A DNA stretch of 55,719 nucleotides, from positions 1-55,719 of the forward strand of contig NZ_LZZM01000176.1 of assembly GCF_002006345.1 (NCBI RefSeq). Direction: 5' to 3'. Shown piece after piece: positions 44,089 through 53,336 of the stretch. This DNA comes from Clostridium puniceum. Lineage in GTDB: Bacteria > Bacillota > Clostridia > Clostridiales > Clostridiaceae. The stretch's first letter is position 1; the number at the start of each line of letters is the position of its first letter. The notes beneath the pieces are model-generated. The model was not told where the DNA came from and did not search any database. It worked only from the letters and a program-made list of their open reading frames with translations. Position numbers and translations under genes: made by a program.

Positions 44089-44113
44089 GCACTCAATAAA
44101 CTGATCTAAAAGA

Positions 44114-44164
44114 AAAGCAAATTAAAACATCTTATATCTATTCTAAGACATTTTAATTTGCTTT
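44114..44164 (-). terminator. Long-stem terminator beyond the QueG-like gene
   Basis: AAAGCAAATTAAAA-2 nt-TCTTA and its partner form a 21-bp stem with two mismatches and a 9-nt loop. The minus strand then has TCTTTTAG. It ends minus-strand reading before the nrtR promoter. Confidence 0.8.
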
Positions 44165-44224
44165 ATTTTGACTAAAAAATATTTTATTTAAATATTTTTT
44201 AGTTCATGCATATTATTTAAATTA

Positions 44225-44302
44225 CTATTTATCTTCATGAAGCAAATATTCATTTCCATCCTGATCTTTAGATGAAACCTCCTTTCCATAAAACAGCTTC
44301 AT
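44225..44302 (-). CDS. Possible 25-residue peptide or gene tail
   Basis: An ATG frame, MKLFYGKEVSSKDQDGNEYL and then LHEDK, has a protein-like make-up; the frame continues upstream without a start to the end of the QueG-like gene. There is no ribosome site. It may be the tail of a lost gene or chance. Confidence 0.2.
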   Translation of the reverse strand: MKLFYGKEVSSKDQDGNEYLLHEDK

Positions 44303-44334
44303 AGTTTTTGTTACTGTAACAGCATTTACTTTCC

Positions 44335-45363
44335 TTATAAATTCAATTTTTTAACTGCCCATTCTGCCATTTCTCTTACTTTTAAGTTACTATCATTACA
44401 AGCGTTTAGTATATGTTCTCTATATTGTTCCTCATAGTCATTTACCATTACATTAATAGCATTTACTTTCCATTTCCAAACACTTTGTTTATCTATATAC
44501 CAAAATTTAGGCTGCATCACGTCTTCTAAAAAGGAATAATCCATTTTAAGAATTTTTTCTAAGGATATATGCTGGCTTAATTCTTGTAAGTTAGGAAATT
44601 CTTCTGTTTCCTCCCAACGATTTTTATTCATAGGGCAAACATCTTGGCATACATCACATCCATAAACCCAATTTCCTATTTGTTCTCTATATTTTTCGTT
44701 AATCATATCTCTCCCCATAAATGTGGTTACACAAGATACACATGCCATAGGGCTCATTGTGTAGGGCTCTGATAAAGAAGCTGAAGGACACGCTTTTATG
44801 CATAATCCACACTTTTCAGAGCAAGCTTTAACTTTAGGTTCTTCTATAGCTTCAAGCTCCTTATCAATAAGCCATGCTTCTAAATACACCCATGAGCCAT
44901 TTTCAGTATAAAAGAAATTATTCTTTCGAACTCTTCCAAGCCCCGCTTTTAATGCCGCCCATCGTAATGGTGCAAGACCAAACCCTCTCTCATTTTCTGC
45001 TCTAAGTCCCAAGTCTTGCATATATTTTTCAAATTTCAAGCTATCTTGAAAATCTTTAGAGTTCTCATCTTTCCTTCCATCAACTAAATAATATTTTGCA
45101 ATCATACCTTTTAAATGTTTTGGAATATTATATTTTCCATATCTTCTTACACATATGACAATTGATTTGGCCCAAGGATGAGTTTCTTGTATACGTGTAA
45201 AACGATACATACTTTGGTAAAAACCTTTGGTTTCTGGAATACGATCAATCCTTTCATTAAGCTTTTCTTCATATCCATCAAGATAAGAAACCTTAATAAT
45301 TCCACACTTTTCATATCCCATTTCCAGTGCTGCACTTTTTATTTGCTCTGCTAATAAAGTCAT
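44335..45363 (-). CDS. Epoxyqueuosine reductase (QueG)-like double 4Fe-4S protein (342 aa)
   Basis: The N-terminal half is a cobalamin-binding-type QueG domain (FGLAPLRWAALKAGLGRVRK near 130). Two ferredoxin-like 4Fe-4S sites follow: CGLCIKACPSASL near 187 and, at about 237, YGCDVCQDVCPMNKNRW, plus isolated Cys ACVSC. A HEAT-like tail comes last. QueG makes queuosine in tRNA from epoxyqueuosine. This branch differs from classic QueG, and close relatives of unknown reductase role occur in Clostridium. The start ATG 45363 has AAGAAG 9 nt upstream; TTG at 45390 has no such site. No other queuosine genes are here. Confidence 0.8.
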   Translation of the reverse strand: MTLLAEQIKSAALEMGYEKCGIIKVSYLDGYEEKLNERIDRIPETKGFYQSMYRFTRIQETHPWAKSIVICVRRYGKYNIPKHLKGMIAKYYLVDGRKDENSKDFQDSLKFEKYMQDLGLRAENERGFGLAPLRWAALKAGLGRVRKNNFFYTENGSWVYLEAWLIDKELEAIEEPKVKACSEKCGLCIKACPSASLSEPYTMSPMACVSCVTTFMGRDMINEKYREQIGNWVYGCDVCQDVCPMNKNRWEETEEFPNLQELSQHISLEKILKMDYSFLEDVMQPKFWYIDKQSVWKWKVNAINVMVNDYEEQYREHILNACNDSNLKVREMAEWAVKKLNL

Positions 45364-45458
45364 TTTTCCACACTTCTTTCTTAGACGCAATCAAAAAAAT
45401 AATAAACCCGTATGCTTGTGTATTATTTTCTTTCATGTGCCTTAATTGGTAATTATAA

Positions 45459-46637
45459 TTACTCTCTTTCAACTATTACGGCAGTTCCTTGACCTCCACC
45501 AATGCATAAAGTAGCAAGTCCTTTCTTTGCATTTCTTTTTTTCATGGCATGTAGCAAAGTTACTAAAATACGTGCACCAGATGCACCTATAGGATGTCCA
45601 AGTGCTATAGCTCCACCATTAACATTAACTTTACTCATATCTAAATTTAAATCTTTAGTTATTGCGATGCTTTGAGATGCATATGCTTCATTTGCTTCGA
45701 TTAAGTCTAAATCTTCAGCTTTTAAATTAATTTTATCCAAAGCAGCTTTTGTTGCATAAAATGCTCCATATCCCATTATTGCAGGGTCTAATCCAGCTGA
45801 TCCATAAGAACTAATTTTAGCAAGTGGCTTTATTCCTAAAGCTTTAGCTTTATCCCCGCTCATTATTACTAATGCTGCCGCCCCATCATTTAATCCAGAT
45901 GCATTTCCTGCTGTCACTGTGCCATTTTCTTTAAAAATAGGCTTAAGTTTTTTTAATGCTTCTATAGTATTACCAAACCTAGGAAATTCATCTTGGTCAA
46001 ATATTATTTCACCTTTTTTTGTTTTAATTACTACAGGAACTATTTCAGCTTTAAATTCTCCATTTTTAATAGCTATTTCAGCTTTTTGTTGTGATATAAG
46101 TGAAAATTCGTCTTGTTCTTCTCTTGTCACCTTCCATTTTTCTGCAACATTTTCTGCTGTTACTCCCATATGATAGTCATTGAAAGCATCCCATAAACCA
46201 TCTTTTATCATTTCATCCACAAGTTCACCATGTCCCATTCTTTGTCCCCATCTTGCATTACTTAGTAAGAATGGTGCGCTAGACATGTTTTCCATACCAC
46301 CCACTACAATAGTATCAGCATCGCCAGCTTTTATAATTTGAGCTGCTAAACTTATAGACCTTAACCCTGAACCACAAACTTTATTAATTGTGAAGGCAGG
46401 TATTTGTACAGGTAATCCTGCTTTCACAGCTGCCTGTCTTGCTGGGTTTTGACCTAAACCTGCTTGAAGTACATTCCCAAAAATAACTTCATTAATTTCC
46501 TCTGGCTTTATATTTGCTCTTTTAACAGCCTCTTTTATTACTATTGCACCTAATTCAACTGCCGGTACATCTTTTAAAGTTTTACCATATGCTCCTATTG
46601 CAGTTCTTACTGCACTTACTATTACTACATCTCTCAT
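45459..46637 (-). CDS. thlA: Acetyl-CoA C-acetyltransferase (thiolase, 392 aa)
   Basis: Condenses two acetyl-CoA to acetoacetyl-CoA, the first step of butyrate/butanol formation. Catalytic residues: Cys in [11 protein letters not shown] near 88, His in [11 protein letters not shown] near 348, Cys in [10 protein letters not shown] near 378. The N-terminal [20 protein letters not shown] fits bacterial biosynthetic thiolases. AGGAGG lies before ATG. It is monocistronic and divergent from the LysR gene, which may regulate it. Clostridia commonly have several thiolases; whether this is the main one cannot be said. Confidence 0.95.
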   Translation of the reverse strand: MRDVVIVSAVRTAIGAYGKTLKDVPAVELGAIVIKEAVKRANIKPEEINEVIFGNVLQAGLGQNPARQAAVKAGLPVQIPAFTINKVCGSGLRSISLAAQIIKAGDADTIVVGGMENMSSAPFLLSNARWGQRMGHGELVDEMIKDGLWDAFNDYHMGVTAENVAEKWKVTREEQDEFSLISQQKAEIAIKNGEFKAEIVPVVIKTKKGEIIFDQDEFPRFGNTIEALKKLKPIFKENGTVTAGNASGLNDGAAALVIMSGDKAKALGIKPLAKISSYGSAGLDPAIMGYGAFYATKAALDKINLKAEDLDLIEANEAYASQSIAITKDLNLDMSKVNVNGGAIALGHPIGASGARILVTLLHAMKKRNAKKGLATLCIGGGQGTAVIVERE

Positions 46638-46823
46638 TTTTTATTCCTCCTATATTAAATATAACTTTGTTATTTTTTTCACAAATATTGATATACAAAT
46701 TCATTTATTTTATTGATATAAGGTTATTCTGAAAACCTATTTAACCAAATTTGCAGCTGCTCTATCATCTGATAAATTTATATTATCAAAGAATAATATA
46801 TTTGTAAAATTGATATATTCGAA

Positions 46824-46867
46824 TTGACAATTCATTTTTTTCAATATATTATTATTTTAAATATTGA
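46824..46867 (+). promoter_or_regulatory. lysR promoter with inverted repeat
   Basis: TTGACA (46824-46829), 17 bp, TATTAT (46847-46852). TCAATAT and ATATTGA (46841-46847, 46861-46867) form a T-N11-A-like inverted repeat over the −10, a possible LysR site for control of itself and the divergent thiolase gene. Confidence 0.7.
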
Positions 46868-46883
46868 AATCGAGGTGAAATTA

Positions 46884-47774
46884 ATGGATATTAGACACTT
46901 TAAAACTTTTAAAAGCATTATTGAAGAAGGTAATTTTTCAAATGCTGCAACAAAATTGGGGTATACACAATCTACTGTTACCTCACAAATTCAGCAATTA
47001 GAGCAAGAACTCTCAATCAAGTTATTCGAAAAAATTGGCCGCAATATGATATTAACACCACTTGGAAAAGAATTGATACCTTATGCAAATGAATTACTTA
47101 ATACAGTGAAAAAAATTGAGAGCGTTGGTAAATATGGAGAGAAAATTACAGGAGAATTAAAAATTGCCGTTGCAGAGTCATTGATGTCTTATAAATTACA
47201 AAATGTATTGAGCTTGTTTAAAGAAAAAGCTCCTAATGTAAAACTTTCTATAATTTCTCTCAATTGTTATGCCATAAAAAATATCCTATTGGATGGTGAA
47301 ATAGACCTTGGTTTAATGTACGATGTGGGAATTCCAAATGATAATTTAACTACTGTTAAACTTTCTGATTTCAATTTAGCTTTAATCTGTTCGCCATTAT
47401 TGGAACAAGAAAATTTAGATTTTTCTAAATCAAATCAAAAAATAAATACAAGCCTTATAATTAACGAAGTTGAATCCATTTATCGAAAAATAGTTGAAAG
47501 TTATTTTTTTGATAACAATATATTCTTAAATAACACAATTGAACTTTGGAGCATAGAAGCAATAAAAAAATGTGTTGGTAGTAATTTAGGAATTTCGTTT
47601 TTACCTCGTTTTACAGTAGAAGAAGAGCTGGAAAATGGTAAATTAAAGGAACTTAACGTAGGCTGTTCTGATGCAAAAGTTACAGCAATATATGCTTATC
47701 ATAAAAACAAATGGATTAGCCCTGCAATGTCGTTATTTATTGAGTTAGTAAGAAAAAACTTTAATATTAGTTAA
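46884..47774 (+). CDS. LysR-family transcriptional regulator (296 aa)
   Basis: N-terminal winged HTH: MDIRHFKTFKSIIEEGNFSN, AATKLGYTQSTVTSQIQQLE (residues 1-40), then the linker helix and an effector-binding domain of two Rossmann-like lobes (about 90-295; GELKIAVAESLMSYKL). The start is ATG 46884 with GAGGTG 6 nt upstream; the longer frame from 46824 includes the −35 and −10 and is rejected. It is divergent from the thiolase gene 187 bp away, which is a usual LysR target layout. The effector is unknown. Confidence 0.92.
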   Translation: MDIRHFKTFKSIIEEGNFSNAATKLGYTQSTVTSQIQQLEQELSIKLFEKIGRNMILTPLGKELIPYANELLNTVKKIESVGKYGEKITGELKIAVAESLMSYKLQNVLSLFKEKAPNVKLSIISLNCYAIKNILLDGEIDLGLMYDVGIPNDNLTTVKLSDFNLALICSPLLEQENLDFSKSNQKINTSLIINEVESIYRKIVESYFFDNNIFLNNTIELWSIEAIKKCVGSNLGISFLPRFTVEEELENGKLKELNVGCSDAKVTAIYAYHKNKWISPAMSLFIELVRKNFNIS

Positions 47775-47829
47775 AGTGATTTCTTACTTGTATTGCAAAA
47801 ATACACTAATCCTTAGTATGTACAGCAAA

Positions 47830-47871
47830 AGAAGGACAACCTCATATATCTAGATTGGGTTCTCCTTCTTA
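47830..47871. terminator. Terminator between lysR and the ferric-reductase-like gene
   Basis: AGAAGGA-1 nt-AACC and GGTT-1 nt-TCCTTCT form a stem around a 14-nt loop, with Ts after it. It serves convergent genes. Confidence 0.8.
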
Positions 47872-47924
47872 TATATAAATTTCTATATTATTTATAAAAT
47901 CTCTTATTTAGTCCTATTTATAAA

Positions 47925-48638
47925 TTAAACATTTGGACTAAGACTTAATTTACTTTTTACTTTAATTTCTTTATCTCTCACAAATTTGTATATACGTGCC
48001 ACAAAGTATCCTCCAAATATCAAAGTGTAAATTAATACATCAAATAGCCTCCCACCTTGGATTTTAGGTATATATAGACACATAACATGAGCATATATTA
48101 ACCCATAAAAAACATATGCAAACCTTTGAATTGCTTTCCACTTTTTAAATGGAATTCTTTTTCTAACACTCGGAAATGAAGTTATCATTAATGGAAGCAT
48201 TATAGTAATTAGAACTACTGATATTATTGATGCTATTAGCTTAAGCCAAGTGAACGAAGTAGGATTTGTAAATAATATTGCAAAATTTGTTATCCCATAT
48301 AAAACATTATGCCCTAATGTTAAAATACATGCAATTATTGACAGTTCACCACGTATACTTAATAATTTTTTAGTTATATTCATTTTCTTATTTAAAGCAC
48401 CCGTATACATTACAATAGTAAATAAAGCAGTTGAAACTGCACTTCTTGAGAAAATTGATACAACATATTTATTTATATCGTTAGGTACTTTACTGCTTAA
48501 ATTTAATTCAAAATATAAAACAAATCCTATTGCAATTATTCCCGATATTATATAAAAAATATTTGAATGTCTTTTTATTTGTTTATGAAATAAAACAATG
48601 AAAATAGACATAAGTAAAATGGAAATTAATATTAACAC
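47925..48638 (-). CDS. Ferric-reductase-like transmembrane protein (237 aa)
   Basis: Membrane protein with about six to seven segments; heme-ligand type His residues are in IACILTLGHNVLYG near 110 and FYGLIYAHVMCLY near 180. This recalls the ferric-reductase-like / MsrQ (YedZ) family, b-type cytochromes that pass electrons across the membrane. No FAD/NAD-binding domain is fused. The start is GTG 48638, 9 nt after GGAGG. A longer frame from 48740 would put the promoter and Fur box inside the gene, so I reject it. Fur control points to a role in iron reduction or uptake. Confidence 0.75.
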   Translation of the reverse strand: MLILISILLMSIFIVLFHKQIKRHSNIFYIISGIIAIGFVLYFELNLSSKVPNDINKYVVSIFSRSAVSTALFTIVMYTGALNKKMNITKKLLSIRGELSIIACILTLGHNVLYGITNFAILFTNPTSFTWLKLIASIISVVLITIMLPLMITSFPSVRKRIPFKKWKAIQRFAYVFYGLIYAHVMCLYIPKIQGGRLFDVLIYTLIFGGYFVARIYKFVRDKEIKVKSKLSLSPNV

Positions 48639-48681
48639 TAACTTTATCCTCCTTAATTGGTTATATTTAATAACAAAATCA

Positions 48682-48714
48682 ATTCTATCACAAATGATAA
48701 TGATTTTCAATATC
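48682..48714 (-). promoter_or_regulatory. Promoter with Fur box
   Basis: GATAATGATTTTCAATATC (48696-48714) matches the 19-bp Fur consensus GATAATGATwATCATTATC at most positions and is symmetric. On the minus strand TTGAAA (48710-48705), 17 bp and TAGAAT (48687-48682) make a good promoter whose −35 lies in the box. Confidence 0.82.
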
Positions 48715-48834
48715 TTTTTTATTTCGTTTCTAGGTTTCATTATTCCTCATAAAGAAATTGCTTTTTTAACTTCTTGAAATAGTAAATAAATCTAGTTCCT
48801 TTCCATGCAAACTTTATTAAAAATAATTTCCATA

Positions 48835-48879
48835 TTGCAATCATTTAATTGAAATGCTAAAATAATTTCTGAAAAGAAA
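48835..48879 (+). promoter_or_regulatory. marR-uvrA-like promoter and operator
   Basis: TTGCAA (48835-48840), 17 bp, TAAAAT (48858-48863), then the palindrome TTTCT-GAAA-AGAAA (48866-48879) at the expected transcription start. It is a likely MarR operator, 34 bp before the ATG. Confidence 0.7.
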
Positions 48880-48912
48880 CTATTTTATTAATATTAAGGA
48901 GGTCCTTATTGC

Positions 48913-49350
48913 ATGAATAAACAATTATATAATTCTAAATTAGAAGAAGGCTTATCAAGGCTTCAATGTGAACTTGTTACTGAAAGAAACAAGATAAACA
49001 CAGAAAATATTTCTTGGTTTCAGTATGATTTATTAGAATCTCTATATCGCACAAATGGAAGCCGTCCTGCAGAATTAAGTAATAGCTTAAGCGTTTCACG
49101 ATCTAAAATATCTAAAGGATTAAAAACTCTTAAAGAGATAGGCTATATAAGACAGGAAAAAAATAATTCTGATGCAAGAGAACTTAAAACAGAATTAACC
49201 GATAAAGGTTTCAAATTTTTGAAAGAAATACAAAAGGGACATGAACATTTAGCTAAAATTGCATCATCTACCTTAACTCCAAATGAACAAGCACTTTTTG
49301 CCAAACTATGCCTTAAAGTAAGCAAAGTTTTTGAGGAAAGAAGGAACTAA
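48913..49350 (+). CDS. MarR-family regulator of the UvrA-like gene (145 aa)
   Basis: Winged-helix repressor: ISWFQYDLLESLYRTNGSRP, AELSNSLSVSRSKISKGLKT (about 30-72) and the beta-wing IRQEKNNSDARELKTELTDK. AAGGAGG lies before the ATG. The UvrA-like gene starts 2 bp after its stop, so they form one transcript. A MarR switch in front of a UvrA-like ABC protein suggests induction by a DNA-binding drug or toxin; that is inference. Confidence 0.9.
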   Translation: MNKQLYNSKLEEGLSRLQCELVTERNKINTENISWFQYDLLESLYRTNGSRPAELSNSLSVSRSKISKGLKTLKEIGYIRQEKNNSDARELKTELTDKGFKFLKEIQKGHEHLAKIASSTLTPNEQALFAKLCLKVSKVFEERRN

Positions 49351-49352
49351 AT

Positions 49353-51602
49353 ATGACAAGAGAAATGATTGAAATCTTCCATGCAAATGAAAATAATCTT
49401 AAGGATATCTCAGTAAATATTCCAAAAAATAAAATTACTATAATTACTGGTCTATCTGGTTCAGGAAAGTCTTCACTAATTTTCGATACATTAGCTGCTG
49501 AATCCCAACGAATGTTAAATGATACATATTCCTCTTACATTCAACAATTATTACCCCACTATGGCAGACCTAATGTTGAAAAAATTAATAATCTTCCAGT
49601 TTCTATCATTATAGATCAGAAGAAAATAGGTGGAAATGCACGATCAACTGTTGGTACCGTCACTGATATCTATACCCTATTACGTCTTCTCTTTTCTAGA
49701 ATTGGAAAACCTTTTGTTGGTTACTCTATGAATTTTTCTTTCAACAATACAAATGGTATGTGCTCTCACTGCCAAGGATTAGGGGTTATTAAAGATATTG
49801 CTATTAACAAACTAATAAATTTCAATAAAAGTTTAAATGATGGTGCTATTCAATTCCCTACCTTTCAACCGGGTGGATGGCGATTAAGCCGTTATACAGA
49901 ATCTGGCTATTTCGATGTTAAAAAGCCAATTAAAGATTACTCAGATTTAGAGCTTAATACTCTATTCTATCAAAATGAAAAAATCCCCGATAATCCCACA
50001 AACAATTGGCATAAAACAGCAAAATATATTGGACTCATCCCAAGAATCAGAAGCTCTTTTATAGAAAAAGAGCAAAAACAATATAAAAAAGAGCTTGAGC
50101 AGCTTGTTGATGAACAAATTTGCTCCCATTGTAATGGAAAACGTCTTAATGATACCATTCTATCATGCAAAATTGAAGAAAAATCAATTAGTGATTGTGC
50201 TGACATGCCGATAAGTGAATTGAAATCTTTTCTTCAAATACTTCAAGAATCCAAAGTTCAGACAGTTATTGATGATATTCTCAAGCGTTTAAGTACATTA
50301 GAAGAAGTTGGATTAGATTATCTTACATTAAATCGCAAAATTAATACCTTATCTGGTGGCGAATCTCAACGTATTAAAATGTCAAAACATTTAAATAGCA
50401 GTCTTAGCGACATTCTATATATATTTGACGAGCCTAGTATTGGACTACATCCCTACGATATTGCTGGTATAAATAATATATTCAACGGACTTAGAGAAAA
50501 AGGGAATACAGTTATAATCGTCGAGCATGATCCTGATGTAATAAAGATAGCAGATTACATTATTGATATGGGACCAGGATCAGGAGTTAGTGGTGGTAAT
50601 ATAACTTTTCAGGGAACATATCACCAGCTATTAAATAGTAATACTACTACTGGTGCTGTCTTATCTAAAAAACATAATATAGCTTCAACAAATAAAGACT
50701 TTTATGATTTCTATGAAATTAATAATGCAAAAATGTTTAATTTAAAGAATATCTCTATAAAAATACCTAAAAATGCCTTAACAGTAGTAACTGGAGTAGC
50801 TGGTTCTGGTAAAAGCACATTAATAACTCGTCTTTTCCGTAATAAGTATCCAAACAGTATACTTTTAGATCAAAAAAGAATTTATACCTCTTCTCGATCA
50901 ATATTGGCAACTTATATAGGTTTTTTTGATAAAATTAGAAACATCTTTAGTAAAGTAAGTAGTAAATCACCTTCATTATTTAGCTTTATTGGAGACGGTG
51001 CCTGTCCTTTGTGCAAAGGTAAAGGTGTAATAAAAACAGATTTAGCTTTTATGGATGATGTGGAAGAACCTTGTGAATTATGTGAAGGAACACGATACAA
51101 ACAAGAAGTATCAAAATATAAGTATGCTGGATATACAATAAGTGATATTCTTAAGCTCTCAATTGATGAGGCTTTAGAAATTTTTATAGATAAGGAGCTT
51201 AAAAAAATATTAAATACTGTCTCTGACGTAAACCTAGGTTATATTAAACTTGGTCAATCTCTTGATACTATGTCTGGTGGAGAACTTCAGAGATTAAAAA
51301 TTGCTGTAACTCTTTTAAATAATACTGGCGAAGTTTACATATTGGATGAACCAAGCACAGGTTTACACGAATCAGATATAACAAAATTAATACAACTATT
51401 TAATAAATTAATTAATAAAGGAAAAACTGTTATTATACTAGAACATAATTTAAGTATAATGTGCTATGCTGACTGGATCATTGATTTAGGTCCATTAGGT
51501 GGATTTAATGGCGGCGACCTTATATATATGGGATATCCAAATGGTATTACAAAATGTTCTTCATCTTTTACTGGAAAAAGATTATTAGAATACATATCTT
51601 AA
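49353..51602 (+). CDS. UvrA-like ABC ATPase, short paralogue (749 aa)
   Basis: Two ABC modules: Walker A GLSGSGKSSLIFDTLAAESQ near 33 and GVAGSGKSTL near 480; signature motifs LSGGESQRIKMSKHL near 335 and MSGGELQRLKIAVTLLN near 640. Four zinc-type CxxC sites (CSHCQGLG, CSHCNGKR, CPLCKGKG, CELCEGTR) show true UvrA kinship. It is about 200 residues shorter than housekeeping UvrA (about 940), chiefly from the UvrB-binding/insertion part of the first module. Such forms (UvrA2, DrrC type) give resistance to DNA-intercalating drugs. Its operon with marR supports a self-protection role. It should not be called uvrA itself. Confidence 0.9.
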   Translation: MTREMIEIFHANENNLKDISVNIPKNKITIITGLSGSGKSSLIFDTLAAESQRMLNDTYSSYIQQLLPHYGRPNVEKINNLPVSIIIDQKKIGGNARSTVGTVTDIYTLLRLLFSRIGKPFVGYSMNFSFNNTNGMCSHCQGLGVIKDIAINKLINFNKSLNDGAIQFPTFQPGGWRLSRYTESGYFDVKKPIKDYSDLELNTLFYQNEKIPDNPTNNWHKTAKYIGLIPRIRSSFIEKEQKQYKKELEQLVDEQICSHCNGKRLNDTILSCKIEEKSISDCADMPISELKSFLQILQESKVQTVIDDILKRLSTLEEVGLDYLTLNRKINTLSGGESQRIKMSKHLNSSLSDILYIFDEPSIGLHPYDIAGINNIFNGLREKGNTVIIVEHDPDVIKIADYIIDMGPGSGVSGGNITFQGTYHQLLNSNTTTGAVLSKKHNIASTNKDFYDFYEINNAKMFNLKNISIKIPKNALTVVTGVAGSGKSTLITRLFRNKYPNSILLDQKRIYTSSRSILATYIGFFDKIRNIFSKVSSKSPSLFSFIGDGACPLCKGKGVIKTDLAFMDDVEEPCELCEGTRYKQEVSKYKYAGYTISDILKLSIDEALEIFIDKELKKILNTVSDVNLGYIKLGQSLDTMSGGELQRLKIAVTLLNNTGEVYILDEPSTGLHESDITKLIQLFNKLINKGKTVIILEHNLSIMCYADWIIDLGPLGGFNGGDLIYMGYPNGITKCSSSFTGKRLLEYIS

Positions 51603-51707
51603 AAATGTATTAGATAAACTTTGAAGCTAATGTTCCGCAAACTTTTACTTTAGTAAAGTTAATTTTGATATAATAGGACTGTAAATAAATAAATGGAGAT
51701 TATAGTT

Positions 51708-53240
51708 ATGAATATGAAAATTCTTTTTATAGCACCTTATTTAGGATTAAAAGAACTAGTACTGTCAATTTTAGATGAGTATAAGGATATACAGATAGAT
51801 GTATATCAAGGAAATTACGAAAAAGGACCAACGCTTCTAAAGAAACTACATGCCGATGAAAAATACACTGCAATTATAACAAGAGGTGGCACCGTTGAAA
51901 CCTGTAAGAAGATTACAACAACGCCTATAATTGAAGTTTATATAAATGCTTTTGATATTCTTAGGATTTTAAAATTATCTGAAGGCTATAATGGAAAGAA
52001 AATATTCTTAGCTTATCCAAGCATTGTTAATTCATTTAAACAGTTAAGTGAACTTATGGGATATTCCATGGAGTCACAATGTTATTTTGAACATAAAAAT
52101 ATAAGAAGTATAATTGAATATCTAAAAAAAGAAAACTATGAACTTATCATTGGAGATAATATTGTATATGAAACCGCACAAGAACTAGGAATAAACAGCA
52201 TATTGCTTACTAGCGGAATAGAAAGTGTAAGAAGTTCTATTGAAGAAGCTGTTAGATTATGCAAAGCTCTCTCTAAACATAATGAACAAATTATTGAATC
52301 TGATTACTATATAGATAATCAGAAAATAAAAGAAGATAATGTAGATAAATTTATAACAATCTTTAATAGCAATGAAATATCACCAAGACTTATAGATACA
52401 GTATTTCCCCAGACAATTTTATCTCAAATATCAGAGCTTAGTAATACATCGCTTGCAACTATTATAATTGGTGAAGATGGAATGTGCAAAAGTGATGTTG
52501 GTTACTTATGCTGTTGCTTTGGCCCTCAAAAAAGAAAAAGTCTAGTATGTGTAAGCTGTTATTTGATGCCAGAATACTATAACTATAGTTTATTAGATAG
52601 TATTATAATGAAGTACTTATGGAATGATGGAGGAACTTTATTTTTAGAAGATATAGACCAATTATGTAAAGAAGGACAAAAAAAGATAAGTACTATCTTA
52701 AAAAAGTTAGCTAAAAACAATAACATTAAAATAATTGCCTCTTCCGAGTTACCTATAGAAATCTGTGTACAATCTGGGAAACTACTAAAACAGCTTCGTT
52801 CAATCTTAGATGAAGTAAGAATAGAACTAATGCCTTTTAACAACTATACAAGTGAAATCACTAATATGATAAGCATGTATCTCTCTAAATTAGATGTAAG
52901 ATGTGCAAGCCAAGTTGTCGGAATAAAAGAAGGAGGAATAAAATTATTATCAGATTACCATTGGCCAGAAAATATTAGACAGTTTATGAGAGTAATAAAT
53001 CAATTAGCACTAACATGTAATGGTTCATATATTACTCAAACTGAAGTTGAAGTTGCTCTAAAAAAAGAACGTGCTAATCATCAGCAGGCTAGCTTAATAC
53101 CTGTTGATCTTAGTGGAAATTTAAAAGAAATTGAAACTCGTATTATAAAACATATAATGGCAGAGGAAGGAATGAATCAAGTAAAAGTTGAAAAAAGATT
53201 GGAAATTGGACATAGTACATTGTGGAGAAAGCTAAAATAA
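51708..53240 (+). CDS. PrpR-N-type regulator with degenerate AAA domain (510 aa)
   Basis: Residues 1-190 are a PrpR/propionate-activator N-terminal sensor (TAIITRGGTVETCKKITTTP; GYNGKKIFLAYPSIVNSF). Residues about 225-430 are a sigma-54-type AAA domain, but Walker A is changed (IIGEDGMCKSDVGYL) and the GAFTGA loop that contacts sigma-54 is absent between YLMPEYYNYSLLDS and the Walker B GGTLFLEDIDQL. Residues about 465-510 are a FIS-like HTH (EEGMNQVKVEKRLEIGHSTL). So it likely acts with sigma-A as repressor or activator. The start is ATG 51708, 9 nt after GGAG. The next gene is the MATE pump, 96 bp on. Confidence 0.85.
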   Translation: MNMKILFIAPYLGLKELVLSILDEYKDIQIDVYQGNYEKGPTLLKKLHADEKYTAIITRGGTVETCKKITTTPIIEVYINAFDILRILKLSEGYNGKKIFLAYPSIVNSFKQLSELMGYSMESQCYFEHKNIRSIIEYLKKENYELIIGDNIVYETAQELGINSILLTSGIESVRSSIEEAVRLCKALSKHNEQIIESDYYIDNQKIKEDNVDKFITIFNSNEISPRLIDTVFPQTILSQISELSNTSLATIIIGEDGMCKSDVGYLCCCFGPQKRKSLVCVSCYLMPEYYNYSLLDSIIMKYLWNDGGTLFLEDIDQLCKEGQKKISTILKKLAKNNNIKIIASSELPIEICVQSGKLLKQLRSILDEVRIELMPFNNYTSEITNMISMYLSKLDVRCASQVVGIKEGGIKLLSDYHWPENIRQFMRVINQLALTCNGSYITQTEVEVALKKERANHQQASLIPVDLSGNLKEIETRIIKHIMAEEGMNQVKVEKRLEIGHSTLWRKLK

Positions 53241-53303
53241 TTTCATAATGAAACGAATTTGATATTTCACTTATTGAAGCTGTCCCAATCACTTTAGTAT
53301 AAT
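53241..53303 (+). promoter_or_regulatory. MATE gene promoter and upstream palindrome
   Basis: The 13-bp palindrome TTTCATAATGAAA (53241-53253) starts just after the regulator's stop. TTGAAG (53274-53279), 18 bp, TATAAT (53298-53303) follow. It suggests that the MATE gene has its own promoter, perhaps governed by the preceding regulator. Confidence 0.6.
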
Positions 53304-53336
53304 AACTAAGGAAAAAATACTAAGGAAGTGAAATAT

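Noticed and set aside
46824..46883. 20-residue longer start of the LysR protein
   Set aside because: It would begin on the −35 box; GAGGTG stands before the ATG at 46884, where the LysR HTH begins.
48639..48740. N-terminal 34-residue extension of the ferric-reductase-like protein
   Set aside because: The stretch holds the −35, −10, Fur box and a Shine-Dalgarno sequence; the longer frame is fortuitous.
49353..51602. Housekeeping excinuclease uvrA
   Set aside because: The protein is too short, is paired with marR and has no uvrB next to it; it fits the UvrA-like resistance branch.
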